64,000 nt of DNA from Bog-793 sp050013835 (GTDB lineage Bacteria > Actinomycetota > Acidimicrobiia > Acidimicrobiales > Bog-793): the NCBI GenBank assembly GCA_050013835.1, contig JBEKEM010000010.1, positions 1 to 64,000 of the forward strand. The letters run 5' to 3'. Each line of letters begins with the position of its first letter. Position 1 is the stretch's first letter. The translations under genes and the position numbers were made by a program. Under the pieces are notes generated by a model. The model did no database searches. It was not told the DNA's origin and saw nothing but the letters and a program-made list of their open reading frames with translations. This document shows, piece after piece, positions 1 through 9,005 of this stretch.

Positions 1-148
1 CTCATCGTCGATCAACTGGCGGCGCTCCATCACCTACGGCATCGGCGTCCTCCGCACGACGATGCAGTACCGGCTCGCGCGGATGAAGCTGCGCAGCTAC
101 CCCTACCTCGAGGTGACCCCGCTCGCGCAGGGCGACAAGGCGGGCTAG
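1..148 (+). CDS. C-terminal end of an unidentified protein (possibly a family 2 glycosyltransferase)
   Basis: The gene enters from the left edge; only the last 48 codons are present, in the frame starting at base 2 and ending with TAG at 146-148. The tail is basic and aromatic (contains NWRRSITYGIGVLRT and RMKLRSYPYLEV). It recalls the short arginine-rich helix found at the C-terminus of some bacterial GT2 glycosyltransferases, but no catalytic motif is visible and the assignment is only a guess. A small hairpin follows the stop codon. Confidence 0.4.
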   Translation, partial: SSSINWRRSITYGIGVLRTTMQYRLARMKLRSYPYLEVTPLAQGDKAG

Positions 149-154
149 CGGGCG

Positions 155-169
155 CGGGAGGAACTCCCG
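155..169 (+). terminator. Short GC hairpin after the first gene
   Basis: CGGGAG-GAA-CTCCCG forms a perfect 6-bp stem with a 3-nt loop starting 7 nt after the TAG at 146-148. There is no T-run, as is common for actinobacterial terminators. The rest of 149-466 holds no convincing gene: it is the convergent space between the partial first gene and the 3' end of the DegV gene. Confidence 0.4.
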
Positions 170-466
170 GCCCCGACGTCAGGCAGCCGTTCACGGCCGG
201 AAACAGGGACCAGCGCGCCCCGGAACACGTGGCTCGGAACGCGCACCAGAGTCAAGCTGGCGTCCGGAGCGCCTTTCCCGGCCGCTTCTTCTCGTCGGGA
301 AATTCCGTCGGAACCGAAGTCCCCTTGGTCCCGCGATCGTCGTCACCCTCGACCAGTCGCGCGCGGTGGAGTTGGACGCCGAGACGATGGGCCAACTCGC
401 TGAGAGGGGCCTGACGCGCAACATGAGGTTGCGGCAGGACACATGGCGGGATCGACCCCGGCCCGG

Positions 467-1306
467 TCACGTGACCAAAGGGAAGAGCCCGATCGTGCCC
501 GGGCCCGCGTGGGCGCCGATGACCGGTCCGATGTAGGCGACGAGTGTCTTGGACCGGGGGAAGACCGGGGCCAGCAGTTCGAGCACGACATCGAGGTCGT
601 CGGCGTCGGCGTGGCCGACGGCCAACCGCTTCAACGGCCCCTTCTCCACCACTTTCGCGATGATGTACTCGAGCGAACGGATCCGCGTGCGCTGGCGGGA
701 CTCGGCCTCGACGACGCCCGCTCGCACGGTGATCACCGGCTTGATCGACAGCACCGAGCCGAAGAATGCCTGGGCGTTGCCGATCCGACCACCCCGGCGC
801 AAGTACTCGAGCGTGTCGAGGGCGCCGAAGACGAAGACCTTCTCGACCTCGGCTGCGACCGTGGTCACCGTGCGCGCCAGGTCCGCGCCCGATTCGACGA
901 GGTCGGCCGCCTCCAGGACGAGCAGCCCCTCGGCGAGGGAGGCGGCGAGCGAATCGATGACGACGACGGGGAACTTCCCTTCGAACTCTTCCGCGCCGAT
1001 GCGGGCCGCCTGGTAGGTGCCGGAAAGCCCCGATGAGATCGTGACGCAGACGACTCCGGCACAGCCGTCGTCGGCCGCGGCGGCGAAGGCGTCGTGGAAC
1101 GCGCCGGGCGCGGGAGCGGAGGTCTCGGCGAGGGACTCGGATTGCCGGGCGAGCTTCCAGAACTCCTCGGCGGAGATCCCCCTCAGCCTGGCGGCGTCTG
1201 TGTCGCCGAGCCGGACGTCGAGGGGCACGACGGTGATCCCATGTTCGGCGAGGAGCGTGGCGGGAAGGTCGCCCGCGTTGTCAGTAACGATGCGGATCGG
1301 TCTCAC
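467..1306 (-). CDS. DegV family protein (fatty-acid-binding, FakB-like)
   Basis: 279 aa, the normal length for the family. It starts with RIVTDNAGDLP (residues 5-15), has the DegV signature TSAPAPGAF at 62-70, and TISSGLSGTYQA at 89-100, whose Ser/Thr residues contact the fatty acid carboxylate in solved family members. A later RRGGRIG motif is also typical. DegV/FakB proteins present a bound fatty acid to a FakA kinase in the cytosol; no FakA gene is visible in this window, so the kinase partner must be elsewhere or absent. The gene stands alone, 194 bp upstream of the GS-like gene's 3' end. Family is certain; physiological role is inferred. Confidence 0.9.
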   Translation of the reverse strand: MRPIRIVTDNAGDLPATLLAEHGITVVPLDVRLGDTDAARLRGISAEEFWKLARQSESLAETSAPAPGAFHDAFAAAADDGCAGVVCVTISSGLSGTYQAARIGAEEFEGKFPVVVIDSLAASLAEGLLVLEAADLVESGADLARTVTTVAAEVEKVFVFGALDTLEYLRRGGRIGNAQAFFGSVLSIKPVITVRAGVVEAESRQRTRIRSLEYIIAKVVEKGPLKRLAVGHADADDLDVVLELLAPVFPRSKTLVAYIGPVIGAHAGPGTIGLFPLVT

Positions 1307-1500
1307 GGCCTCCCTTTACGGGTCCCGAATGATGGCGCGCGTCCCGGCGGGAAGTCTGCCAGCTGTGGCGCGTCGCCGCTGCGGCGTGACCACACGAACG
1401 GGGGCGCGCACAACTAGGGCACCAGGGCCCCTCCACCGCCATGAGCAGCGACGATTCTCAGCCGGACTGCCACATATGCCCGCCAACTGCGGAACTCGGG

Positions 1501-2769
1501 CTAGACGTCGGACAGGTATCTGCGCAGCTCCCAAGTCGTCACCTGGGCCCGGTACGACTGTGCTTCAGCCCGGCGACCGTCGACCATCCGCGCGAGCAGC
1601 TGCGCGTCGAAGGCGTCGACGAGGACATCGTCGTCGAGCAGGGCATCGAGCGCCTCATCGAGGTCCCGTGGGAGGAGCTGGGCCGAGATCTTCGTCACCG
1701 TCGCGGGGTCGTAGCCTCCGACGTCCTCGTCGAAGGCCGGGCCCGGGTCGAGCCCGCGGGCCAGCCCGTCAGCAGCCGTGACGACCAGCCCGCCGAGCAG
1801 GAGATAGGGATTCGCCGCCGGGTCCGCGACCCGGTACTCGACGCTCGGGCGCTGCTCCGTGGAGGAGCTCACCCGGAGCACGGCATTGCGGCTCTGGTGC
1901 CCCCACACCACGGCACTGGGTGCTTCAGGCCCGTCGTGGAGGCGCTTGTAGGAGTTGACATTCGCCGCGGCGAGGGCGGTGAGGGCGCGGGCGTGGAGGA
2001 GCTGGCCGCCGACGAACGCCCTCCCGCTCTCGTCGAGCTGCCCGCTGTGGTCGAACAGCGCTCCCCGGACGTGCTGATGGAGGTGCAGTCCCGACCCCGG
2101 CTGTCCGGTGATCGGCCGGGCCATGAAGGTGACCGTCACCCCGTGCTCGGCGGCGACGTGGCGCAGCACCGCCTTGGCGAGCAGGAGCGCATCCGCCAGG
2201 GCGACCGACGGCATGGCCGCGAGGTCGATCTCGTACTGGCCCGGCCCCGCCTCGAGATGAGCGCCGACGACCTCCACGCCGAGTCCGCCGAGTACGTCGA
2301 CCGCGGCGGTGGTCACCGCCGACCCGATCCCTGCCAGGTCGGCGAAGTAGCCGCCGGCGTCGATCGCCCTGCCCTTGTCGCCGAGCAGGTAGAACTCGAG
2401 CTCGGCCGCGACCTCGAAGTTCTCACCCAGCTCGCCATGGCGGGAGACGATCTCGGCGAGCGCGGCGCGCGGGTCGGCGAGACAGGGCTGACCGTCCCGG
2501 GTCGTGACGGTGCAGGTGGCCCTGACCTCTCCGTCGAATTCCACGAATGTGGACGGATCCGGCTTGAGCAGCATGTCGAATTCGAGGTGGCGGCTGCGGC
2601 CCTCGAGCGCCGAGCCGTCGAACAGCACACCCGACTCGACCGCCTCCTCCAGCCGGCTGGCCGGCAACAGCACCGCATGCGAACCGCCGAAGACGTCGAC
2701 GAAGATGAGGCGGGCCCACCGCGAACCCGTCAGGGGCGAATGCTCGTTCTTACCCGGCTTCGCATTCAT
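1501..2769 (-). CDS. Glutamine synthetase family protein
   Basis: 422 aa from the ATG at 2769. That start overlaps the kinase stop as ATGA, so translation is probably coupled; an upstream in-frame start inside the kinase gene is unlikely. Visible GS elements, in order: FDGSALEG with RHLEFDMLLKPD (substrate flap region), AELEFYLL (metal-binding glutamates), EAGPGQYEIDL, GSGLHLHQH (metal and ATP site), NSYKRL, and the C-terminal VEYRVADPAANPYLLL. Family members ligate ammonia or an amine to a gamma-carboxylate using ATP. At about 420 residues it is shorter than classical GlnA (about 470), so it may be a gamma-glutamylamide or polyamine-type ligase. Third gene of an operon with PP2C phosphatase and Ser/Thr kinase. 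Confidence 0.85.
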   Translation of the reverse strand: MNAKPGKNEHSPLTGSRWARLIFVDVFGGSHAVLLPASRLEEAVESGVLFDGSALEGRSRHLEFDMLLKPDPSTFVEFDGEVRATCTVTTRDGQPCLADPRAALAEIVSRHGELGENFEVAAELEFYLLGDKGRAIDAGGYFADLAGIGSAVTTAAVDVLGGLGVEVVGAHLEAGPGQYEIDLAAMPSVALADALLLAKAVLRHVAAEHGVTVTFMARPITGQPGSGLHLHQHVRGALFDHSGQLDESGRAFVGGQLLHARALTALAAANVNSYKRLHDGPEAPSAVVWGHQSRNAVLRVSSSTEQRPSVEYRVADPAANPYLLLGGLVVTAADGLARGLDPGPAFDEDVGGYDPATVTKISAQLLPRDLDEALDALLDDDVLVDAFDAQLLARMVDGRRAEAQSYRAQVTTWELRRYLSDV

Positions 2770-3752
2770 CGGATAGCCGACACGATCAGGATCACGGCGA
2801 CCACTGCGATGAATGCGAGCGCGATGAGCCCCGCGTAGCCCCACAGCCGCTTCGCCGAACCGGCTGCGGCCATTCCCCCGATCGCAGGTTCGGGTGAGAG
2901 GTCGTAGCGCTGCGGGTCGAGCGAGTCGAGGTGGTCCAGATCCTTCGACAGCTCTGTCGTCGACTGGTACCGGTCCCCGGGCGACCGGCGCATGGCGTGG
3001 AGCACGACCGCCTCCAGGGAGGGCGGCACTTCGGGCCGGAGATCGCGGATCCGCTTCGGCTTCCCCTGCAGGTGCCCGGCCATGACCGCCATCGCGTTGT
3101 CCCCCTGGAACGGAGTCTCACCGGCAAGCATCTCGTACATCATCACTCCCCAGGCGTAGATGTCACTCCGGGCGTCACCTCGTTCGCCCTGGACCTGTTC
3201 CGGACTCATGTAGTCCGGGGTGCCCATCCCCTCCGAAAGGTGCTTCCAGGTGAGCCGCCGGGCGCCGTCGAGGCGGGCGGTGCCGAAGTCGGAGATCTTG
3301 AGCCGTCCCTCCTTGTCGAGGAGCACATTCTCCGGCTTCAGGTCCCGGTGCACGACGCCGTGACGGTGAAGGTAGTTCAGCGCTTCGGCGAGCTGGCGTC
3401 CCCAGTCAACGGCCTGGTCGATATCCACCCGGTGGCCCCGGCCCTGGACCCGGTTGCGGAATGGCTCGCCCTCGATGTACTCGAGCGCGAGGTAGGGCTC
3501 GGTCCGACGATCGCCCGGGTCAACTCCACGCTGGATGCCGGGATGGTCGAGATGGTTCACAACTCGCGCCTCGCGCTGGTAGCGGCTGAACAGTCCCGGA
3601 TCGGCAAACAGGCCCGGGTTCGGCATCTTCAACACGACTGTCACACCCGTGCGACGGTTGGTGGCCTTGTAGGTTTCGGCGTAGGCGCCGGCGCCCAGCA
3701 GTTCGACGATCTCGTAGTCGTCAACCACGTCACCGGGTCGGAAGCGCGCCAT
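2766..3752 (-). CDS. Membrane-anchored Ser/Thr protein kinase
   Basis: 328 aa from ATG 3752, which has GAGG six bases upstream; a TTG at 3758 overlapping the PP2C stop is the alternative. Hanks-type kinase with the Gly loop LLGAGAYAE (about 18-26), ATP lysine in VVLKM (K42), catalytic HRDLKPEN (135-142), DFG and a GTPDYMSPEQ activation segment end. All catalytic residues are present, so it should be active. One C-terminal transmembrane helix lies at about 302-325 with almost nothing outside, so it lacks PASTA or another external sensor domain. Its ends overlap both neighbours (PP2C and GS-like), indicating one transcript in which the phosphatase would counter the kinase. Confidence 0.93.
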   Translation of the reverse strand: MARFRPGDVVDDYEIVELLGAGAYAETYKATNRRTGVTVVLKMPNPGLFADPGLFSRYQREARVVNHLDHPGIQRGVDPGDRRTEPYLALEYIEGEPFRNRVQGRGHRVDIDQAVDWGRQLAEALNYLHRHGVVHRDLKPENVLLDKEGRLKISDFGTARLDGARRLTWKHLSEGMGTPDYMSPEQVQGERGDARSDIYAWGVMMYEMLAGETPFQGDNAMAVMAGHLQGKPKRIRDLRPEVPPSLEAVVLHAMRRSPGDRYQSTTELSKDLDHLDSLDPQRYDLSPEPAIGGMAAAGSAKRLWGYAGLIALAFIAVVAVILIVSAIR

Positions 3753-3754
3753 CG

Positions 3755-4645
3755 TCAACCTCGCCGGAAGACTGACCAGCGGGCACCCGCAGCTGGCGCC
3801 GCGCAGCCTGTCGTCACCTTGACGACGATGATCGTGACGTTATCAGGCGACCCAGCGGCGACCGCCAGCTCGACCAGCTGCTCAGCGGCATCGACGGCGG
3901 TCGGTGCCGCTGGCGTTCCCACGGCCCCGGCGCGCGCGGCGATCTCATGGTTCGCGACGACATCCCAGAGCCCGTCGGAGCACAGGACGAAGACGTCTCC
4001 CACATCGGTGTCCGTCCTGACGACGTCCACCTGCACAGTCGGCTCGACGCCGAACACCCGCGTCAGCTGCGAGCGTCCGGGGTGCTTTGCCGCCTGCTCG
4101 GGGCTCAGCAGCCCCATTCGGAGCATCTCGCCCACCCGGGAGTGGTCGGCGGTCATCTGCACGCAGGATCCCCGGCGCACGCGATAGCAGCGACTGTCGC
4201 CCACGTGGGCAATCACCGCTTGGCGTCCGGCAAGCGTGAGCGCCGTGAAGGTGGTCGCCATGCCCCGGCGCCTCCCCTCGAGGGCAGCCTCGAAGACTGC
4301 GACATTGGCCGCCCTCGCCACCGCGCGGATCCCCTGGGGGGCTGGACGCGGGTCGGGCGTCGTCCAGGTGGCGAGGGCCGTTTCGACCGCCGTTCGGCTT
4401 GCGACCTCCCCTGCGGCGTGGCCCCCGAGTCCGTCGCACACGACGAACAGTGGCCCGCGGTCCCATTCCTCGTCCAGAGTTGTCGGCGCGTACGCTCCCG
4501 CGAAATCCTCGTTGTTGGGTCGCACGTCCCCGGATTCGGAACGCAGCGCCCAGGAGAACCTGCCGAGGGATCCGTGGGCCCGGAGCGGTCCGTTGCCCGA
4601 GAGCTCCCTCACCTCCGAATCGGCGACAAACTCTCCCCCGCTCAA
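3755..4645 (-). CDS. PP2C-family Ser/Thr protein phosphatase
   Basis: Metal-dependent PP2C phosphatase. The fold starts at WALRSESGDVRPNNED and carries FVVCDGLGGHAAGE (metal-binding Asp), IAHVGDSRCYRVR, LTRVFG, VFVLCSDGLWDVV and SPDNVTIIVV, so the whole catalytic core is intact. The start is uncertain: the reading frame is open to 4861, but that would overlap the divergent small membrane gene at 4708. A TTG at 4645 (GGGGGA just upstream) or GTG at 4612 are better choices. It opens the phosphatase-kinase-GS operon and presumably reverses the kinase's phosphorylation in the cytosol. Confidence 0.9.
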   Translation of the reverse strand: MSGGEFVADSEVRELSGNGPLRAHGSLGRFSWALRSESGDVRPNNEDFAGAYAPTTLDEEWDRGPLFVVCDGLGGHAAGEVASRTAVETALATWTTPDPRPAPQGIRAVARAANVAVFEAALEGRRRGMATTFTALTLAGRQAVIAHVGDSRCYRVRRGSCVQMTADHSRVGEMLRMGLLSPEQAAKHPGRSQLTRVFGVEPTVQVDVVRTDTDVGDVFVLCSDGLWDVVANHEIAARAGAVGTPAAPTAVDAAEQLVELAVAAGSPDNVTIIVVKVTTGCAAPAAGARWSVFRRG

Positions 4646-4707
4646 CTTGTCCCCCAGTCCCAAGTCACGCGACCGAATGACCTTCGGGGCGAATAACCTG
4701 CCGAGTC

Positions 4708-5034
4708 GTGGCCAAGTCTCGGAAGCGCAGCAGGCGTCCCGCGAGCCCGCCGCGAGGCGTCCCGCGTCGCGAGCCGAACGCGACGTCGACGAGTCGTACC
4801 CGCCGAAGGGGATTCGACCCGTCGCAACCCTTCCAGGTCGGTCGGAGGCCATCGGCTCCACTGCTGCTCCTGGTGATCGGCCTGATGTGGGTGGCCGCTG
4901 GGCTCACGACCCTGTTCGTCCTGACTGCCGGCTGGAGGTTCATTCCGGCCGTCTTCTTCGTGGGGATAGGCCTTTACTACGTGCGGGGAGCGAGCGCCAC
5001 CATCCTGCGCCACGAGCGACGCCGGAAGAGCTGA
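4708..5034 (+). CDS. Small basic membrane protein of unknown function
   Basis: 108 aa from GTG. The first 45 residues are strongly basic and rich in Arg, Ser and Pro. Two hydrophobic segments follow: APLLLLVIGLMWVAAGLTTL (about 49-68) and FIPAVFFVGIGLYYV (about 77-91), ending in RHERRRKS. It is probably a two-helix inner-membrane protein with cytosolic ends. It is divergent from the PP2C gene and convergent with the permease. No named family is recognised; the case for a real gene rests on its membrane topology and position. Confidence 0.6.
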   Translation: MAKSRKRSRRPASPPRGVPRREPNATSTSRTRRRGFDPSQPFQVGRRPSAPLLLLVIGLMWVAAGLTTLFVLTAGWRFIPAVFFVGIGLYYVRGASATILRHERRRKS

Positions 5035-5067
5035 ACCCATCGACCAGCGCCTCCTCACCGCGCGAAC

Positions 5068-6633
5068 TCAGTTCATCGCCACCGCAGTCTGCCTCCGCTC
5101 CGAGACGACCGCCTGCGCGGTCTTCCGATGTGGGTTCACGGCAGCCCAGATGAACCCGATGAGCGCCCAGACTGCGACGATGGCGATCGCCTTGTAGGCG
5201 TCGCCCGGTGTCGTACCGGATCCTGACAGGGCGATGTATACGACGCCAGCCATCTCGAGCACGTTCAAGGTCAAGCCGAGCGCCGGAATCCCCAGGTGCT
5301 TGACGATGTGACGATCATGTCGGCTGGCGAAGGCCACCAGCGAGATGCCGCAGGTTGCGCCGTAGACGAGGAACGTCCCGAGGTTGGAGGCGAGCGTGAT
5401 CTGCGTGAGGTTGTCCACCTGGTGAGGATCGGCGCCGAAAACGCCGAGACCCGCCGATATCAGCGTGAGGACTAGGACCCCGCCGTAGGGACTGGCGTAT
5501 CGCCCGTGGAGTAATCCGAGCACCGCGGGCATTTCCTTGTCCCTCGACATCGAGTACGTGATCCGCACGGCGGTGTTCAGGCTGGCAAGCGCAGTTCCGA
5601 GCAGCGCGAGAAGGACCGTGAACGCGACAAGCACGGCGAGTGCCTGCCCGCTGTTGCCCAGGTAGTGGTTACCGACGGTCTTGATCATGTCTCCGATCGG
5701 CGCCGCGTCGGTGGACGCCGCCGCGTACCCGTGAGCAAGCGTCTTGCCCGCCCCGGTCGTCAAGGTGGCGCCACCGATCGCAAGGTTCGCCGCGAAGTAC
5801 TCGAACAGGTAGCAGACCCCACCTTGGATCAGGAGGCTAATCAGGACGCCGCGCTTGATGTCCCGGTGGGGGTTGACCGCCTCCGACCCGAGCGCCGTGA
5901 CGGACTCGAAGCCGACCAGCAGCAGTATGGCGATGGTCGACTGGTAGAGCATGTCGATGACGTTGTGCGGGATGATCACATGGAGCGCGTCGGCTCTCTC
6001 GAATCCCCCAGGCGCCTGACCATGGGCGAGCCGGAACCAGACAAAGGCGACACTCACCAGCAGCAGGCAGGTGATCTGGATCACGTTGACCGCGATCGAG
6101 GTCATCGTCGACCCGCTGATGCCCCGGTAGGCGATGTAGCCCACGATGCAGGCAAAGGCGACGGCCACGACCCCGAGCGGCAGATACGACAACGTGTGAT
6201 GGAAGATCGCCGAGTACAGGTAGCCGAACAGTGTCGCCGTGTAGGCCACCATGATCCCTGGGTAGATCCAGTAGTAAAGGTGGCTGATCCAGCCGACACT
6301 CAGCTTGGCGAAGCGCGCGTACCGCTGGTGAGACGGACGCTCCTTGTCGAGGAAGGCGGCCTCGGCGAAGTAGTAGCTCGAACCGGTCCCGGCATCCGGA
6401 TAGATCCGGGCTAGCTCCGCGTAGCTGTACGCGGTCAACATCGCCAGGACGAGGGCGAGAAGCAACCCGGCCCACATGCCGTCCGCTGTCGAGGTCCCGT
6501 GACGAGAGAGCGCGGCCTGAGTCTCGAACGTCGTCCAGAGGAAGGCGCCCGGCGCGATCAGCGCCATCGCATTGACCGTTACCCCCGTCAACGTGAGACT
6601 TCGCCGCATTGCGCCCACGTTGGCATCAGTCAT
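5068..6633 (-). CDS. APC-superfamily amino acid permease
   Basis: 521 aa with at least twelve predicted transmembrane helices. The N-terminus has the APC signature region GVTVNAMALIAPGAFLWTTF and later ELARIYPDAGTGSSYYFAE, with GFESVTALGSEAVNPHRDI in the middle, both typical of amino acid-polyamine-organocation transporters. The start is well supported: AAGGAGAG lies 9 bases before ATG 6633. The substrate cannot be read from sequence. It would use the proton or substrate gradient to move amino acids or amines, which could connect with the nearby GS-like enzyme, though they are not in one operon. Confidence 0.88.
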   Translation of the reverse strand: MTDANVGAMRRSLTLTGVTVNAMALIAPGAFLWTTFETQAALSRHGTSTADGMWAGLLLALVLAMLTAYSYAELARIYPDAGTGSSYYFAEAAFLDKERPSHQRYARFAKLSVGWISHLYYWIYPGIMVAYTATLFGYLYSAIFHHTLSYLPLGVVAVAFACIVGYIAYRGISGSTMTSIAVNVIQITCLLLVSVAFVWFRLAHGQAPGGFERADALHVIIPHNVIDMLYQSTIAILLLVGFESVTALGSEAVNPHRDIKRGVLISLLIQGGVCYLFEYFAANLAIGGATLTTGAGKTLAHGYAAASTDAAPIGDMIKTVGNHYLGNSGQALAVLVAFTVLLALLGTALASLNTAVRITYSMSRDKEMPAVLGLLHGRYASPYGGVLVLTLISAGLGVFGADPHQVDNLTQITLASNLGTFLVYGATCGISLVAFASRHDRHIVKHLGIPALGLTLNVLEMAGVVYIALSGSGTTPGDAYKAIAIVAVWALIGFIWAAVNPHRKTAQAVVSERRQTAVAMN

Positions 6634-7201
6634 GAACCCGGCTCTCCTTACTTGTCGCGCCCCAGCAGCAAGCAGGGCCGGTGTGAGATCACCAGTCCCC
6701 TTGTGGCGAACATAAGCCTTCCGCGTTGCCCCGCCGTATCAGGAGTGTGAACGCAGAGTTACTTCCGCGAGCGGACAGACCGCGCAAGAGCACGCGTCGC
6801 GTGATACCGCACGCCTACTGCGACGAGCTTGCTGACGGTCACGCCGGACACGTGCATCGACGGTGCACGCGAGTTAGCGCCCCCTCCTAACGTCGGCCGC
6901 CGGGAGGACCTCGGTACCGCGCGCGGTGGCAGCCGTGAGCGCTGCCGCCGATGGCAAGACGACTGCGATGGCGAGACAGGGAACTCTCCCGTCGATCGCC
7001 CAAGCCCCGGCCATTCCCTAAGCGAACAGAAATGCCGGATGGTCCGGGTGGTCGGCAAGGTCTCGAGACAACGATGACCAAGCGCTGCCACATGATCTCC
7101 TACGCCTTGGGTTCGTTGTCGCGTCATCGTATGCTGGGCGTTTCAACACGGAGTGGTGCCGCCGTGAGGAAGCCAACAGGCCAGCAACGAGGAGGAGGGA
7201 G
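6634..7201. other. Gene-free stretch, left edge of the accessory block
   Basis: 568 bp between divergent genes (permease and secreted protein). It must hold both promoters. Only short frames without ribosome sites occur. Just before 7202 there is a strong ribosome site (GGAGGAGGGAG). No repeat of the tRNA-Ala 3' end is seen here that would mark an island boundary. Confidence 0.5.
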
Positions 7202-8290
7202 ATGCTCTCGAGCCTCTTGCGGAGGGGCGGCGTCCCCCTCGAAGCGCTGAGCCTCGGCGTGATGGGGTTGCTCGTTAGCGGCTCTTTAGGCGTAGCAACG
7301 ACCAGATCCGTATCCGCATCGCCGCCCCGAGACAGTCCAGCGGCGACCGTCGCCTCCTCGACGGGACCGAAGTTCCCCGGCACGAGTTGCCCTTCGTTCC
7401 CGGCGAACAATGTCCTCAACACTCCGATTACGGACCTTCCTGTCAACCGGGACAGTGCGAAATGGCTTGCCTCCATGGATTCCTCCACCGCCTACCTGCA
7501 CCCTGACTACGGGCCGTCGGGCAACACGAACAACCCGTACGGCATTCCCTTTCTCGTGGTGAGCCCGCGTCAGCCATCGGTTCATGTCAGTTTCGAATAT
7601 GCGGACCAAAGCAACACGGGCCGCTACCCGTTCTCTTCGTCGACCCCGATCGAAGGCGGAAGGAACTCCTCCGGAGACCGCCATGCCCTGATGGTGAATC
7701 CATCGACTTGCAAGCTGTACGAGCTGTGGGACGCGTACTACAGGCCGAACGGCCAATCGACTGCGGGATCGGGTGCCATCTGGAGCCTTGAGTCCAATGC
7801 TTTGAGACCGGCAGGCTGGACCTCGGCGGATGCAGCGGGTCTTCCCATCGCGCCTCTGCTGGTGCAGTACGCGGAGGTGAAGGCTGGGACACTCGATCAC
7901 GCGATCCGCTTCACAGCCGATTGCACGCAGCGTTCGTACTTGTGGCCCGCACGCCACGAGGCGGGACAGGCGAACAGTGATTGTCCCCCGATGGGCGCGC
8001 GCTTCAGACTGAACGCGAGTTTTTCGTTGCCGGCGTCAAAGTGCTCGGCGATGTGCCAAACCGTGATCAGGACAATGAAGACTTACGGCCTCATTCTCGC
8101 GGACAACGGCAGCAACTGGTATTTCCAGGGAGATGCCAGTATGTCCTGGACTTACACGGAGGTCGATCAGCTGAAACTGATCCCCGCCTCGCAGTTCGTG
8201 GCGGTGGACGAGTCGTGCCTCATGGTGAGTCCCGATTCGGGCGAGGCATACCAGCCGGGGACAGCTGCCCACCGGGTTCACTGCCGCTGA
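7202..8290 (+). CDS. Secreted protein of unknown function
   Basis: 362 aa preceded by GGAGGAGGGAG, so the ATG is well supported. Residues 1-40 form a Sec signal peptide (basic start, hydrophobic EALSLGVMGLLVSGSLGVA, cleavage likely after VSA). The mature part is rich in Ser, Asn, Tyr and Trp with several cysteines (CPSF, STCKLYELWDAY, ADCTQRS, NSDCPPMG, KCSAMCQT, DESCLM), suggesting an extracytoplasmic disulphide-bonded domain. Its GAIWSLESNALRPAGWTSADA segment looks enzyme-like or lectin-like, but I do not recognise the family. It stands alone in the accessory block. Confidence 0.75.
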   Translation: MLSSLLRRGGVPLEALSLGVMGLLVSGSLGVATTRSVSASPPRDSPAATVASSTGPKFPGTSCPSFPANNVLNTPITDLPVNRDSAKWLASMDSSTAYLHPDYGPSGNTNNPYGIPFLVVSPRQPSVHVSFEYADQSNTGRYPFSSSTPIEGGRNSSGDRHALMVNPSTCKLYELWDAYYRPNGQSTAGSGAIWSLESNALRPAGWTSADAAGLPIAPLLVQYAEVKAGTLDHAIRFTADCTQRSYLWPARHEAGQANSDCPPMGARFRLNASFSLPASKCSAMCQTVIRTMKTYGLILADNGSNWYFQGDASMSWTYTEVDQLKLIPASQFVAVDESCLMVSPDSGEAYQPGTAAHRVHCR

Positions 8291-9005
8291 GCCTGGCCCG
8301 CAACCTTACGGCCTGGCCGGTATGCCCTCTTGAGGGTTGTTACCGGGCCGCGACCAGCGACGACGATCAAAGGTGATTCGGGCTTCGGGGTTGTTCATCC
8401 TGGCGCCAGTCGAACCTTGAAGAGGCAACTGCGCTTTCCGTTCCGGCGACGGCGAGCCGACCCGAGGGGTGGGCCGAGGGACCGCGTGTGCCGCGATTCT
8501 GTACTTGGCCGCGAGGTGGCCTTGACGCTCGGCAACCCGCGTGCGTTGCGGTTTAACCCGCCCACCATGCATGGATTTGTGATCTTCGCTTATGGCCCGT
8601 ACGACGAACATTCATTCGCCAACACGGTCTCAAGACTTCAACGCCCATACTCCTTCGCTTTCTACTCTGTCGGCTCGGGCGTGTGGACCGATCTTGTCGT
8701 GAGCGCAAGCATCGCCAGCCGGATTGATTGGGTGGTGGCAATACCGATGTGGGGCAGAAGAGGACAGTCTCACCGAATCCCACTGGGGACGGCACCCACA
8801 CACCTATTCCCAACTTGCCTCGTCGTCCTTGTCAACGACGACAATCTGCCGCTCGTTGATCACGCGTGCCAGAGAATTGAATTGACGCCACATCAATAAG
8901 CCACTTAGCTTGGGCTGACGCAGAACACCAGAGGATGCGGCGGGGGTTCACCATACTCTGCTGCTTGCAAAGGTCCTCGTCACACACCCTAATGAGGAGA
9001 CTGAT
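8291..9005 (+). other. Gene-free stretch before the first propeller gene
   Basis: About 715 bp. A frame at 8330-8899 (189 codons) is open, but its composition (arginine-rich start, no ribosome site, no domain) argues against a real gene. The last 20 bp carry the ribosome site AATGAGGAGACTGAT for the propeller gene at 9006, similar to the leaders of its two paralogs near 26.3 and 29.9 kb. Confidence 0.45.

Noticed and set aside
8330..8899. 189-codon frame after the secreted protein gene
   Set aside because: No ribosome site, arginine-rich shadow-like start, no domain; reported only as part of a gene-free stretch.
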